Assembly: GCA_015680685.1 (NCBI GenBank)
Contig: MNCI01000808.1
Coordinates: forward strand, 28,340-92,339
Source of the DNA: Gnetum montanum
Lineage: Eukaryota; Streptophyta; Gnetopsida; Gnetales; Gnetaceae
DNA: 64,000 bases
Reading direction: 5' to 3'
The notes below the pieces were generated by a model. It was given only the letters and a program-made list of their open reading frames with translations, was not told the origin of the DNA and did not search any database. A program made the position numbers and the translations under genes. Positions 22,355-34,079 of the stretch are shown here, in pieces; within the stretch, counting starts at the first letter, position 1, and each line of letters opens with the position of its first letter.

Positions 22355-25300
22355 ATGTCTTCTTCTTCTTCTCATAAGAGCATTACACCACCTAGGGATA
22401 ATACAAGAAACAGTTGGCAGTCTAAAACACATAACCAAAATCCACCAGTTCCTCAACAATATCGAGTGGTATATACTCATCCCAATCAATACATACCAAA
22501 TTTTACCTTTATCCTCCATCAAGACGAATAGCTACGATGGAGAGACTTGCAAGGCAACATAGTGTTACCTCTAGATCGATCAGTCCCAAACATGCTTCTT
22601 CATGCTCTTGCACAAATAGGCATGACAGAATTATACGCTGAATATGTTGCAGGAGATTTTGATACAAGGGATTATCATCCCACAGCTACACAACATATCA
22701 AGGATTCATGGTAGAAGAGCCATCATACACTGATGAAGGAAAAAGGGGTCCCGCATATCCTAAGTGAAATCAGAGATGATGAACCCATTATAACAGGTTC
22801 TCTATCAAATGATGTTCCCCCTCCTAACAATGGTGAGGAGGTAGGATATTAGAACCTACGATCCACGATACACAACCCTGGTTCTGATCCCCGTGAACGC
22901 CAACTGTTCACTGAGGGAACAACAACACATGACAAGGATGGGCACTTAGATCGTCATCACGATCGGGGCCACAACAGCCGAATAGAAGGCAAGAAACACT
23001 ATCATGATGATGGTTCTCCTTCTTCTTCTCCTTCATCACACCATTCACCCTCTCCTTCCACATCTGGGCGCAGCCACCAAGAGCATAACATTGAGGATAG
23101 AGGTAGGCAAAGTGAGAGACCTCAACAAGAGAGTCGAGAGAGAGGACAAGGGCATGAATGAAGGAAAAGTAGGGAACAACATAGACATCACAGACGTCAT
23201 GAAAGAGATGATCATGATGAGCCCCTACTTGCAACCCAAAGTATGATAGATATCACAGAGGCAATGAGAATACCAACAAGGCATCAAAGAGATAGTCGGA
23301 TCAAGCGCTTAGACATGAATAATATCCCACGCTTTGAAGGGGGATACAACGCTGATCCGCAACATCATTTACAGGCATTCCATGATGCCTGCGCCTTGCA
23401 AAACATAGAAAATAAGTGGCAAAAACTAAAGTTGTTTCCCAGGACACTCATTAAGGAAGTAGAGAGTTGGTACTGGTCCTTAGAACTGAAAACCATCAGG
23501 AGGTGGAGTACGATGTTAGAATTATTCAAAAATAAGTATCAAACGTACTCCAGAGTGTCTAATTTGCATAAGAAGATCCAAGGATGGAAGCAGGGTAATC
23601 ATGAACCCTTGGATGCTATCATGGGCCGCTACTATGCATTGTTACATCATTGCCTAGGCCATGGTTACACACAACAGGACCAACTTCACCACATCGTAGA
23701 TGGGCTAAGGCATGAGACTAGAAGAACCCTTGGGACTTCTACCCAAGGGAAACTATCAGAACTTAGAGCCCATGAAATTCATCGTTTGTTGGAACAAGTA
23801 GCCAAAGAAGAAGGGGAGCTATGGAAAAGAGAGAGCGTGGAAGAATATAACCGCGATCCTTTCCTTCAAAAGAAGGAAGTGAAATTCTGTGATGAAGAGG
23901 ATGAGTCACCACTCGAAGAGTTGGTGAATAGAAAAACCTTGCTAATTCAAAACCTAACAATAGAAGTATCGGCTAAGGTGGATCAATTATGGGATTCCTT
24001 AGACTCTAGACTTGAAACTATCCTAAAAATCGTAGAGGAGTCTAAGGTGGAATGAGGTAGTGACAAAGATAAGAATAAGCGGAGAGATTCAGGCCCTAAA
24101 CATAACAAGGGTAAGGGGAAAATAACTATCTTCGATGAGGTTGTGGACTTAGACATAGACGATGACAATGGATGTGAGATCTACCAATATGACCATCCTA
24201 AGGGATGTTGTCTAATCATCTAACATCTACAAGAGTCTAGGGTGTATGCACTCAACCCGAGACTTAATAAACAGCAAACACCCCAAAGGTTACCTTATCC
24301 CCAAGGTAACCCAAGGCAGTTCAACCAACCGTTAACATATTATCCATGTGGAACTCCACCACAATCCATCGGGCAACAATAGCAATGGCAACACCCACAG
24401 TCATGGGGGATGCCACCGTCGATGCAACAATACCCTTACTAGCAACCTGATCCTTATGGCTATTATGTGCAACAACCAGTTTCTCCAAGTGACTCTATGG
24501 GTCACACAACTCCCCAATATCACTACCAAGTTCAGGAGTACTTTAGAAGGACTCCTTCTCCTCCGAGAGACACTCCACATTCATCCCATCCTCCAAATCC
24601 ATCCACCTCTCTTCTCCCAGTAGTTCCCATACCTCCTGCTCCAACAATGCAAGGGGAACTCCCCACTCAACCGCAGCAATGCAATGCTACGAGAGCTGTA
24701 AACATTCAACCCACTATTGGTTTTGACAATCACAAGAAAATAAGACCTTTCTTCAAAACCAAAAGCCCAGACAAGCTCTCACAAAAACAAGCGATTGAGT
24801 CTGTGCACACTCCTCCACCATCCAAGACTTCGGGACTCCCTTTAGTCCAACAGCAGAGCTTCACACATACGGTTATGTTAACACATACTATAACTGATTG
24901 GATCAAGGTAGGCCATCTTCCTAGGAAACTATCTGACCTTGGAAGCCCCTTAATCTATCTACAAGTCACCGAGAATGAACCACATAAGGCTCTTCTTGAC
25001 TCAGGTTCCGGAGTCAACTTAATCTCATGAGAAATGTATCAATCCTAGAACCTGCCCCAACTCAAGAAGAGCAACATTCAACTAGAGCTGGCTAACCAGT
25101 CCATCACCATTCCCTTGGGATTGGTGGAGGACATAGTTATCACTGTCCGTGGGTGGTCATACCCAGCTAACTTCTTGGTGATAGAAGTTAATAGTAACAA
25201 CAAGGGCTTCCCAATTATAATGGGAAGGCCATGGCTAAGTACAATAGATGCGTACCTAGGGATCCGCGATCTTTCCTTGGAGATATCTAAGGTAAATATT

Positions 25301-25564
25301 TCTGGAAAGATCGAGAAGAAGAATGTTCTGTGCATCACATACAATGACTCAGAGGGTGATGACATGGAAGAATGCTCAACATCTCTTCCATGCAACCAAT
25401 GTGCACCAAAGGACAACATTCAAAGGTGCCTGTATGTAGCAACCACACAAGTAGTAGATACCCCGTGGTGGACAGCTAGTCAAAAGAGCAACCCAATATG
25501 CATGGAACAAACTGGGGGGAACAACTCATGCCAACAACGAAGGCATAGATACATTGGAGTATGA
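22355..25564 (+). pseudogene. gag-protease polyprotein of Athila-like element
   Basis: One frame of about 1,070 codons runs without a frameshift, interrupted by about ten stops. It starts at an ATG followed by a serine run. A charged, His/Arg/Ser-rich segment (22860-23240) precedes the gag core (23243-24050), with RFEGGYNADPQHHLQAFHDA, KLFPRTL, ESWYWSLELKTIRRWSTM and HHCLGHGYTQQDQLHHIVDG, as in Athila gag. A Pro/Gln-rich linker (24240-24720) follows. The aspartic protease (24890-25330) has KALLDSGSGVNLIS with the catalytic DSG, then LGLVEDIVITV and FPIIMGRPWLST, typical of Athila proteases. No zinc knuckle is seen. Products would form the particle and cleave the polyprotein. The frame ends at 25562 with no pol after it. 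Confidence 0.85.
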
Positions 25565-27679
25565 GCGTCGCTGACTTCCACCCCTTAATCTAATAACATT
25601 AATGGGGAGAAGTTGGACACTTTTACGAAATTCAAACAGGCACTTATTATTTTGGATCTCTTCCTTTCCATTCAGTCATGGGGGAGATGGCCACCTATGC
25701 TGATCATTGGAGGCCCTCAATTCTTTTTAGTTTTTCTTTTACACATTTTTTTTACACATTTTTGTTTTGCACATTATTGTTTTACACATTTTTGTTTTAC
25801 ACATTTTTTTTTTACACATTTTTTTTTTGCACGTTTTTGTTTTACACTTTTTTGTCTTACACATTTTTGTTTTACAAATTTCTTTAACTTTTCTTATTTT
25901 TATTTTACAACATCATTATCCTTTTTCATTTCTTTGTGTGCGTGTGTGTGTGTGTTACCCATCCTATAAGTTTTTCACCCAATAAGTGTTCTTAATGATG
26001 GTATGAACCGTTTTCCCATTGATTACTAATGTTTGGTTTTTACCTTTAAGTTATGATGTTGATACTAAGGTATGTTTCTTTTGATATGGCAGGGAATGAG
26101 TCCACTTCATCCATACATCCACAAAGTCCATGGTCTCTCTTGGCTTGGAAATGTACAGTCCCATTCTAATAAGAACTCTAACGAATCGGTGACTAGGTAT
26201 CTCTCAAACTAAGGAAGGACTCAAGGTTTGAAAAGGGTGTGACTTCAAGGGAACTTGATGCTTTTTTGTTGGCCATTCTCTTGAGTGCTTGGATGTTTTC
26301 TTCTTGGGTTTTCTTACCATTTCGATGTCACCCAATTATGAGAAGTTGAGTCAATAAAAATAAGAAGTCTTTGCATGGTGTGGTTCTCATGCATAAAAAC
26401 ATAAAAAACTAAAAAACAAAAAAAAAAAAGAGAAAGTGAGAATTCAAAGCACACCCCTTAGACAAAATAATTCCTTGGGCTACAAGCACTAGTTATGAAA
26501 AAAAAAATATATGTTCCCTCAAACTAAGGCCCTTCTAACTTCTCATTCTCTCCTCATTCATTTCATCAGAATGATGGTGGCTCTTGGATGAAGGCATTCT
26601 TGTTATTCAAGGGGATGGATTGGCCGAATGCATTGATGCGAAGTCACTGGATGTGGTTTGTTTGAGGCTAGAGTTGGAATGAGATTTACCAAGTCACATT
26701 AATCATGAAACACATGAGAGACTGTTCCTAACCTTGTTCTTGAAATTCCATTCCATTCCCTTCTCTCCATTATTTGCCTCATTTCCGGTTGTATCATTAG
26801 TGTATATTTTGGTTGACATATCATATTCTTTTTGGTAAATTCTTGTAGTTAAGACTTTAACTCTTATTCCAAAAGACATTCCTAGGGCCTATGGACTCTT
26901 CGAATGTGGGTTTCTCAGGGCATTAAGGGCATGAGCCTGCTTTGGGGAGAACCCACTGGCATTCCTATTTGGTGCATCCATTAAATTCTTTCCCTTAACA
27001 TTTTTACAATCTACTTTATTTTGTTCATTTCCATCTTGACATCGATTTCACTTATGTAATAGTTGTCTCTTTTTCTCCATCTTTCTTGTTTTTTTTCCTT
27101 TTCCATTCTCTCGCTACCGGAGGTTCGCGATTAGTCATGGGGGTATGAGGCCCAATTTTTTCGATTTTCTTCTAACCACTACACCTTCTGCAGTCATCAT
27201 TAATACATCTCCAGATCCATATCAGCCATACCACAACCCAGCCAATGGAACTTTCACTGAGGCAAGGTATCAATTTCATGATGATTCAATTACCCTTGCT
27301 AATATAAGACTGTGTTGTATGTGCAGATGGCAATCATGCAACCATGGATTGGATCTGGAGGGAACACTTGGAATGGATCGATGTTGAAGCAACTATGCAA
27401 GGAACAAGATCGATGATGTGCTTTCAGATGGATAACAAAAGGTGCAATCTTGGCATTGGTAGCAGCAGACTTCTTTTCTCTTCTCTCTTCTCTCTCAGCT
27501 GCCAAATGAGGCCTGATGTCAATGTAATAAGGTGTTCACTCTTGTTGTCATGAACACCAGTTTTTTTGTGTCTTGTAATGATGATCCATTCACATGTCAT
27601 CCCATTAGTTCCATTTAAATCAATAATCCCATACCTTCCCGATATTATTATAAGGAACTTGAGGATGAGTTTTCATTTA
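25565..27679 (+). other. Non-coding 3' region of copy A6
   Basis: No coding frame is recognised. It includes the tandem repeat at 25735-25885, a GT run at 25936-25955 and two extra polypurine-like motifs AGTCATGGGGG at ~25674 and ~27135. From 27400 on it matches the 3' internal end of copy A3. The segment at 26880-27120 shows nothing I can name. Confidence 0.5.
25735..25885 (+). repeat. 15-bp tandem repeat, unit TTTTACACATTTTTG
   Basis: About ten imperfect copies, some with T runs expanded or ACA changed to GCA. A GT dinucleotide run follows at 25936-25955. Confidence 0.8.
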
Positions 27680-27691
27680 GTCATGGGGGTA
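27680..27691 (+). other. Polypurine tract of copy A6
   Basis: GTCATGGGGGTA directly precedes the 3' LTR start TGATGGG. Confidence 0.7.
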
Positions 27692-28275
27692 TGATGGGAT
27701 GTGATATTGCATGGGCCACGATATTGCGTACGCGATATCGTGGTGCGCCGCCAAGTCTATAAATAAAAGGTAGCTCTCCCTTGTTTTCCATTCTAGGCCT
27801 AGACCCTAGTGAAACTCTAGCAATTTTTCCCCTCTAGAGATAGATTAATTTCCATGTGCCCGCAGTAGGAACTCCAAAGTGAACAGATATTTATTCAAGC
27901 AGACATTGTACCTGAACACAAGTTTGTGTATGGAAATAAAGACGAACTTCTTGGATAAATCTTGCAATGCATGGAATAGGCTAATTAGGATTTTATTTAT
28001 TGTTATTTACTATTTATCATTTAATTGCTTTATTAGTTTATTAAATCTCTCTCAACCCTTCTCTCCTAGTTAAGTGCCTCAGTATGACCACTTCGAGCAC
28101 GTGTGTTATGCTTGGNACACCGTGACAACTACAAGTAAGTCTGGGAAGACAACAAATGATTAACCTTAAGTGTTCCATAAGGTGTGTAGGCACTTAGTCT
28201 ATGGAGTTCAACCAGATTGCCCATGCTACACTCGTATTCGTATGGTTGAGTGTAGGGGTACCTCGCCACTCATCA
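27692..28275 (+). repeat. 3' LTR of copy A6, with an assembly gap
   Basis: It starts TGATGGG and ends CTCATCA. TATA box (TATAAATA) at 27758-27765; palindrome around GATATTGCGTACGCGATATC at 27717-27742. A single N at 28116 replaces roughly 200 bp that the copy at 12463-13249 has between the matching positions (about 12622 and 12831), so the true LTR is longer. Confidence 0.85.
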
Positions 28276-29875
28276 AGTATGAAGATCTCCTCAAAGGTAT
28301 CCTAGCAGCTTGCAACTTAGGAATCCAAAACATAGTGATCCAAGCTGACTCACAATTGCTAATTAACTAGGTAACCAAGGTTTACACCTATAAGGCCCAA
28401 CAACCTTATTGTGACCTGGTAAAGCACTTGCTTAAACAATTTGCAACCACTAATGTTCAATATATTTCCTAAAATGAAAATTTCATAATTAACACCTTAG
28501 AAACACTAGCCTTAAGCATTACACCTAACATGTTCCATGCATTTCCCACCTCAGTGGTGGACTACACTATGCCTATCACACAAACCACTAATATTGCATC
28601 CATAGCCACAGTAAGCACAACCCACATAGCAGAATGGTACAATGACATCAAAGCATATCTTCAATAAGGTGAACCTCCACAACATCTAACCACTACCGAA
28701 AAGGATGTAATGTGTAAACGATCATGGTAGTACATCATCATAGGTGACAACTTATTATATCGTAGATCTTACGATGGCATACTATTAACCTGCATGAGTA
28801 ATAGCAAGGCACAAACAATCGTTGAACAAGTCCATGAGGGACTATGCAGAGGTTACATTGCACCCAAGGAAATGGTAATAAAAATGAAACACTTAGGCTA
28901 TTACTAGGATTACATCAAGTGAAATTGTATCTCCAAGGTTAGAACATGTGATATTTATCAATGGCATAACAACTTAATGCACGTGCCACCAACTGAACTG
29001 CACACAAAATAGATCACATGGTCATTCCAACATTGGGGTTTGGATATCATTGGACCTATAACACCTAAGTCCTCCACAAGGCATAGCTTCATTATAACTA
29101 CAACTGAGTATTTTACCAAGTGGGTTAAGGCTATTCCCCTTAGGAAGGCAACATTACAGCAAGTTTGCAAATTTATGCTTCATAACATAGTGATACATTT
29201 TGGTTTACCCATGACCATAGTAATGGACAATAGGCCAATTTATCAGTGCTAAAACTAATACCTTTTGCAAATGTTTCAGTATTAAACATTCCTTCTTGTC
29301 ACCATACCATCCATAGGTGAATGACCAAGCAGAGGCCATAAACAAAGTCATTGTCAACCTTCTAAAGAAGATTCTCAACAGCAGCAAATGGTGATGGCAT
29401 GAGCAATTAGCTTATGCACTCTGGGCCTACCATATGACACGTAAAATAGCAATAGGTAAGACATCATATAGCCTAGTTTACAGGTCTGAAGCAATTTTTC
29501 CTCTCGAATTATAGGTTCCATCGCTCTAAGTGATCCTCTTGAACTTCATTGACAAGGCTCAAAATGATGAGTTGAGAACTGTGGACCTTGACTTTATAGA
29601 GAAGGAGCACATGCATATGCTTCATTGCATCAAATGATACTAAGAAAAGAAAATGAAAAAACACTATCACAACTAGCATTAGGGCCTAATCAAGAAAGGG
29701 GACCTAGTCCTCAAGGTTGTTTGCAAACCTGTGGACAAGTTCTCAGCCAACTGGGAAGGCCTTTCTTGGTTATGAAGGCCTATGAAAATGGAACATTTAA
29801 GCTTATTAACTAAGATGAAAATTAATGTGCCAATTTGATGAACCATTCGTACTTGAAGCTTTACTATGCCTAGTA
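28276..29875 (+). pseudogene. Tat/Ogre-like pol, copy B2: end of aRNH and integrase
   Basis: The frame opens in the archaeal-type RNase H C-terminus (YEDLLKGILAACNLGIQN, then ADSQLLIN, at 28277-28367). The linker to integrase (28370-28830) and the zinc-finger region (LLYRRSYDGILLTC at ~28755, VEQVHEGLCRGYIAPKEM at ~28826) come next. The integrase core is at 29020-29400: WGLDIIGPITPKSS with the first catalytic Asp, and VMDN with the second. The C-terminal region is at ~29690-29870: RPFLVMKAYENGTFKLIN and NHSYLKLYY. Stops and several frameshifts are present. The same region exists in B3 (58385-59023 plus 61496-61915). The left end is cut by the 3' LTR of copy A6. Confidence 0.85.
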
Positions 29876-29894
29876 CACAGTGTTGCATCTCAAT

Positions 29895-30245
29895 GAAGCA
29901 AGGTAAGCACAAGTCTACTATGACTATAAACTGACATAGCAAGTCCACTACAACTATAAATTGGCACAGCAAGTTTGCTATGAATATAAACTGGCACAAG
30001 TTCCCTATGACTACAAACTAGCGCAGAAGTCCACTACGATGTTAAACTAGCACAGTTCATCCTTAGGTCATGACGTTAAACTGACATAGTAGCACATCTA
30101 CTATGACATTAAATTAGCATGTAGTAATTTGCTAGGACTATAAACTAGCATGCCATGATATGCCAAGACCTTAAACTAGGCTCATATACTACTAGCACCT
30201 TAAACTAGTAAAGCACATGGTCTAACAAGACCTTAAACTGGGTTT
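29895..30245 (+). repeat. ~30-bp tandem array after integrase, copy B2
   Basis: About ten units of the form GTCCACTACGATGTTAAACT plus AGCACAG or similar, decaying to AGACCTTAAACTAG on the right. Same position and unit as in B3 and, in better-preserved form, B1. Confidence 0.75.
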
Positions 30246-30308
30246 GTGGTCCACCACACATAGTTCTATGAGCAAGCAAGTGAGAATACTTCCAACTACC
30301 CCATCCCC

Positions 30309-30330
30309 CACCCCCCCCCCCCCCCCCNCC
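30309..30330. repeat. Poly-C run with an unresolved base
   Basis: About 20 C with one N at 30328. The length of the run is uncertain. Confidence 0.8.
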
Positions 30331-31929
30331 ACCCTCCCATCTATCTACACCTCATGGGTAGGGTGGGGACACTGTAGTCCTAAAATGGAATTATTGTTGT
30401 TAAGAAAGGCCTCTAAAAGATTTGTAGTGTTACCACACCCTAGCATTTTACTGATCTTCTAGAGCTCCCATCATCGGTGCCACCTTTGGGTAGCACTTGT
30501 AGCACTACCACATTTGGGCATTTTGCTGGTGCTTTAAGCTCCTATCATTAGGATACCCTATGGAGCACTTGTAGCATTATGACCTCTTGCCATTTTTTTT
30601 ATTTCTTTGGGCTCTTTCCATTTCTTGGACTTGGGAGCACTTGTAGCATTATGGCCCCCCACCATTTTTCTTATTTTTTTAACTCTTGTCGTTGGCATTG
30701 ACTCTCGAGCACCTACAACATCATCGTCCCAACAACTTTTTACTAATCTTTCTAGACACTTTCCACTAGTTTGACCTTCGGAACATTTGTAGCATTCTCA
30801 CCCCTAGCACCTTTACTGGCTTCCCAAACACTTGCAATTGGTTCAGCCTCCGTTGCATTTGTAGCACCCTCGCATCCAACAGTTTACTTACACTTCATTT
30901 TGTGGTTTTCTTGTCTTCTCTAAGTTGTGTTTGTAGGATAAAGCCCCAAGTCGTCATGCAAAGATGCATCTCATCACAAAAAAAGTTATGACATTGCTCT
31001 AATGTGCATGATCGGACTAGCCAAGCCACTCAAGAGTACATGGCCCTATTACCTCATCATAGCCTACTTTCATTTATTCCTTTTTCACCTTACATTCCCC
31101 CACCTTTCCCTATATTAACAAGCTTGCAAACCCCTCTAATGCACATGGCACACTCTTTAAGTCAACTGTAGAACCCAAGGCAGACATAACACAAGTCATC
31201 CCTTGGGAAACCTCTATGAACTTTTCAAAGCCTAGGCGGATGTAACACAAGTCATCCCAAGGAGGAAACACCTATCCTATAGGCATGACGCGGTTGCATC
31301 AAAGCAAAGCTGATCTTGCAACTAGAATTTAGCAATGTGAAAAACCCAAAGTAGGTTCACCTTGTAGCCAAAAAAGAAAAAAAAACACACAAAAAAAGAA
31401 AACAAGAAAAATCATATCCCCAAGAAAATCAGCAAAGCTACAATTTCACAACTAGTCAAACCCTGAATCCATGCTAACTCTTTCATGAGCACTTTAATGA
31501 GGGATCACAATTTCAAGGGTAAGCCATCCTGGTATCATGGACACTGACTCTCTCATGAGCATTCCAATGAGATATCAACGTTCTAGTGGCAAGCCACCTT
31601 GGTGCCATGGTCACCATTAGTCGTGCTGACCTACATCTTGCAGCATGACATCCTATTTGCATCTTACCTCCCCTACCATCCTTAGCACATTACCTGCACC
31701 CTTTACCCCTAGCATGTTGTAACCCTTAGCACTCTTGAGCATGGTGCAATGACATTTGGTCAGGTACTAATGAACGATGTTGATGCCAAGCTTACTATGG
31801 TGCTTTTTCACTCTTTGTTGATGCCTCTTGGACCACTCCTCTAAACATCAACAAAGAAGAACCAATGAAACACCATCAAATTCAGGCCACTATGTCTTCA
31901 CTAAAAATTTTTCCAAGTATCAACACAAA

Positions 31930-32400
31930 TAAATTTTTTTAAGTGTTGAAACTACGCTTTCCATTGTTGGGACTATGCTCCAATGTGTACTCAATGTAGT
32001 CTACACAAAAGTTTAGATCTACAAGATTTTTCGAAGTGTTAAGCCAGTGGCTGCAAAGCATGGTTGGCATGGGAGAAACAGTTTGGAAAACATTCTCTAA
32101 GAGCTAGGACTATGCTCCCTACTACACTCTAAAGTGTAGTTAGCATAGTCTACATGAAGACACCAGTTTTGCAAAGTTTTTCTAACTACGAAGACTACAC
32201 TTGGGAGTGTAGTCAAGCATAGATGATTTGGAAGCTCAGTTTTTGCAAGATTTTTTTTAAGTGCTAGGGCTATGTTTACTACTATCAAAACTATGCTCTA
32301 GAGCATAGTCAATGTAGTTAGCATGTAGATGCACATTTTTGCAAAATTTTCTAACTATTGAGACTACGCTCCAAAGCGTATTCAAGCGTAGTAATTCAAA
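31930..32400 (+). repeat. Hairpin array in the B2 LTR
   Basis: Small inverted repeats recur, separated by linkers with TTCTAA or TTTAAGTG. 32193-32214 has arms GACTACACT and AGTGTAGTC. Near 32289 is the perfect palindrome ACTATGCTCTAGAGCATAGT. Near 32361-32382 is GACTACGCT with AAGCGTATTC. Arms differ between units but stay complementary. Confidence 0.7.
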
Positions 32401-32762
32401 ACAACCTCCAAAGGCCTCCAGAATGCAACATTGGCATCCACATCAACTCTGATGCACCTCTCGTAAGTAGGATCAGCAAGTTTTGTCTATTTTTTGCATT
32501 CCCCATTTGTCCTCAAATTGTACCTTCGCTCAACACCACTTCACACAGTGGATCACGTAGTCTCAAAGTGTGGTCTTCAAACTTGCACTATTTTTCATTT
32601 ATTAGGTACATTGCAATCTCCTCAACACTCACACATGTAGTTTGGCAATGTAGTCATATTTTGGCAATTTTGCATGCTCTATTGGAGCACACCATATCAA
32701 AACACCATTTTCCTCAATGAAGAGTGTAATTGGGGTCAACATAGTCCCAACTATCCCACAGA

Positions 32763-32810
32763 CACGTGGTGTCCAATCCATAATCCACGACAATCCTAAC
32801 CTTATAAATA
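32763..32810 (+). promoter_or_regulatory. LTR promoter of B family: G-box and TATA box
   Basis: CACGTG at 32763-32768 (inside GACACGTGGTGTC) and TATAAATA at 32803-32810. B3 LTRs have the same TATA at 45896-45903 and 63725-63732, with the G-box decayed to CACATG. Confidence 0.55.
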
Positions 32811-33515
32811 CCCTAGCATTCTACATTTTAGGGGTTGGCATTTGAGCATTTTGGTTGGCAATATTTTACATTCAGTGGGCCAAATTTAAATGCACATGGC
32901 ATTTTTAGTTAGCACCTGGTATTTCTTGGCAAGATCAGTTCAAGGCAAGAATCAGTACACCAACAAACATCTTTGCACACCACTGTTGACCATTGTAGCC
33001 CATGGGACACTATGGAAGCCAACTTGACAAGCACAAACTTCACAGTGGACATCAGTTTTTGTGGCCTTGACACCTTAAGACTATAACTACATTTCCTTCT
33101 ACACCCATTTGTACACCGCATACCTCCTCACCCTTCCTATAGTTAACTATACTCTCCTCATTTGGGGTAGCGCCACTTTCTCTCTTACTCTCTTCCTATG
33201 CATTTTTCAGCATTTTTATTCACATTCTAGCATTTTACTCACATTTCTTTCTATTTTTTCACTTAATCACACATTGGCATCTTTTTTTTTGATGGAAACC
33301 ATTAACTACACTCACCACCATTGACACTATAAAATACCATGCAAGCACTTAGCACTATTATGGCATTGCATTATGTAAGTCCCAGTTCAATCGATAAGAC
33401 CATTCTAGGCATCCCATCTTTGCCTTCAATAGGCCCTCACATGGATGCAAGGTCAAAGATGTACACCTGCAAACCTCTTGGTGTTTCCATTCCAACCACC
33501 GACATTTTCAATCGC

Positions 33516-34079
33516 TATAATAAGCCTTCAATCTGGCAACACTTCCATGTCCAAGAAATTAGATGCTAAAGTGCCCCATCAAATGGAATGTTGGGTTTTT
33601 CTGAAAAATTAGTCAAAGCTCCATCATAACAAAAACTAACTAATTTTATAAAACCTAAAATACAATTAAAGTAATCTACTACAAAAGTCTCATGTAACCT
33701 ACATAACCTCTCACAAAGACAAAAAGCATGTAAAAATCATAAAATAGAAATGATACATACCATAAAAATATAATCATTAAAATAAAATAATGTTCATGTA
33801 TACAAACCAACCATTCCATCACATGTCCATGTCATGTCCATATCATAGCCTCTATGAGAATCTTCCAAAACTCATCCACTAGCTTAGTGCACACTGGCTA
33901 CATATAATAATATATAAATAAAATAATGTGTAATATTAAAACATGCATAAACATAATTAGTACTAAGTAACAATAATAACCAAGGTATAACATAACATCT
34001 AGACATCACAAAGCACAAGGATAAATATACTAACTATAACATTTGAAAATGCAAGTTGTTATGTCCTCCCCTCCTTAAG
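33516..34079 (-). repeat. Junction region and probable 3' LTR of chromovirus X
   Basis: After a short leader-like remnant of copy B2 (to ~33570) the sequence turns AT-rich. On the minus strand, a purine tract (TTAAGGAGGGGAGGA) lies at ~34069-34083 just after the X chromodomain remnant, so the X 3' LTR would start near 34068 and read leftwards. I cannot fix its far end. Confidence 0.4.

Larger units (their letters stand above)
22042..28275 (+). mobile_element. Athila-like element with gag and protease only (copy A6)
   Basis: A 5' LTR remnant (22042-22213), a tRNA-Asp-type primer site, one gag-protease frame (22355-25564), a 2.1-kb non-coding part, a polypurine tract and a 3' LTR (27692-28275) are in normal order. 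No reverse transcriptase, RNase H or integrase is present, and there is no sign of a deletion scar with pol remnants. It therefore looks like a non-autonomous gag-pro element, comparable to the described TR-GAG type. It interrupts the aRNH domain of Tat/Ogre-like copy B2, whose left part is missing because the region left of 22042 was lost. The two LTRs are very similar where both exist. Confidence 0.8.
30246..33515 (+). repeat. 3'UTR end and ~3.1-kb LTR of copy B2
   Basis: A G-rich tract (GGTAGGGTGGGGAC) at 30357-30370 may be the polypurine tract, with the LTR starting near TGTAGTCC at 30373. Inside are a hairpin array (31930-32400), a G-box CACGTG at 32763-32768 and a TATA box TATAAATA at 32803-32810. 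The end at ~33515 is set by alignment with 2431 and 46582. Sequence just right of it resembles the primer site and leader of B3 (46583-46625), so this LTR may be flanked by internal sequence on both sides. Borders are approximate. Confidence 0.6.

Noticed and set aside
23004-24168. Open frames on either strand within the gag of copy A6
   Set aside because: The gag frame on the plus strand has the conserved blocks; the others have none.
25613-25985. Phe-rich frames (FTHFCFTHF type)
   Set aside because: They are translations of the 15-bp TTTTACACATTTTTG repeat.
32358-32720. A 120-codon frame in the B2 LTR
   Set aside because: It lies in LTR sequence; the aligned LTRs do not keep it open.
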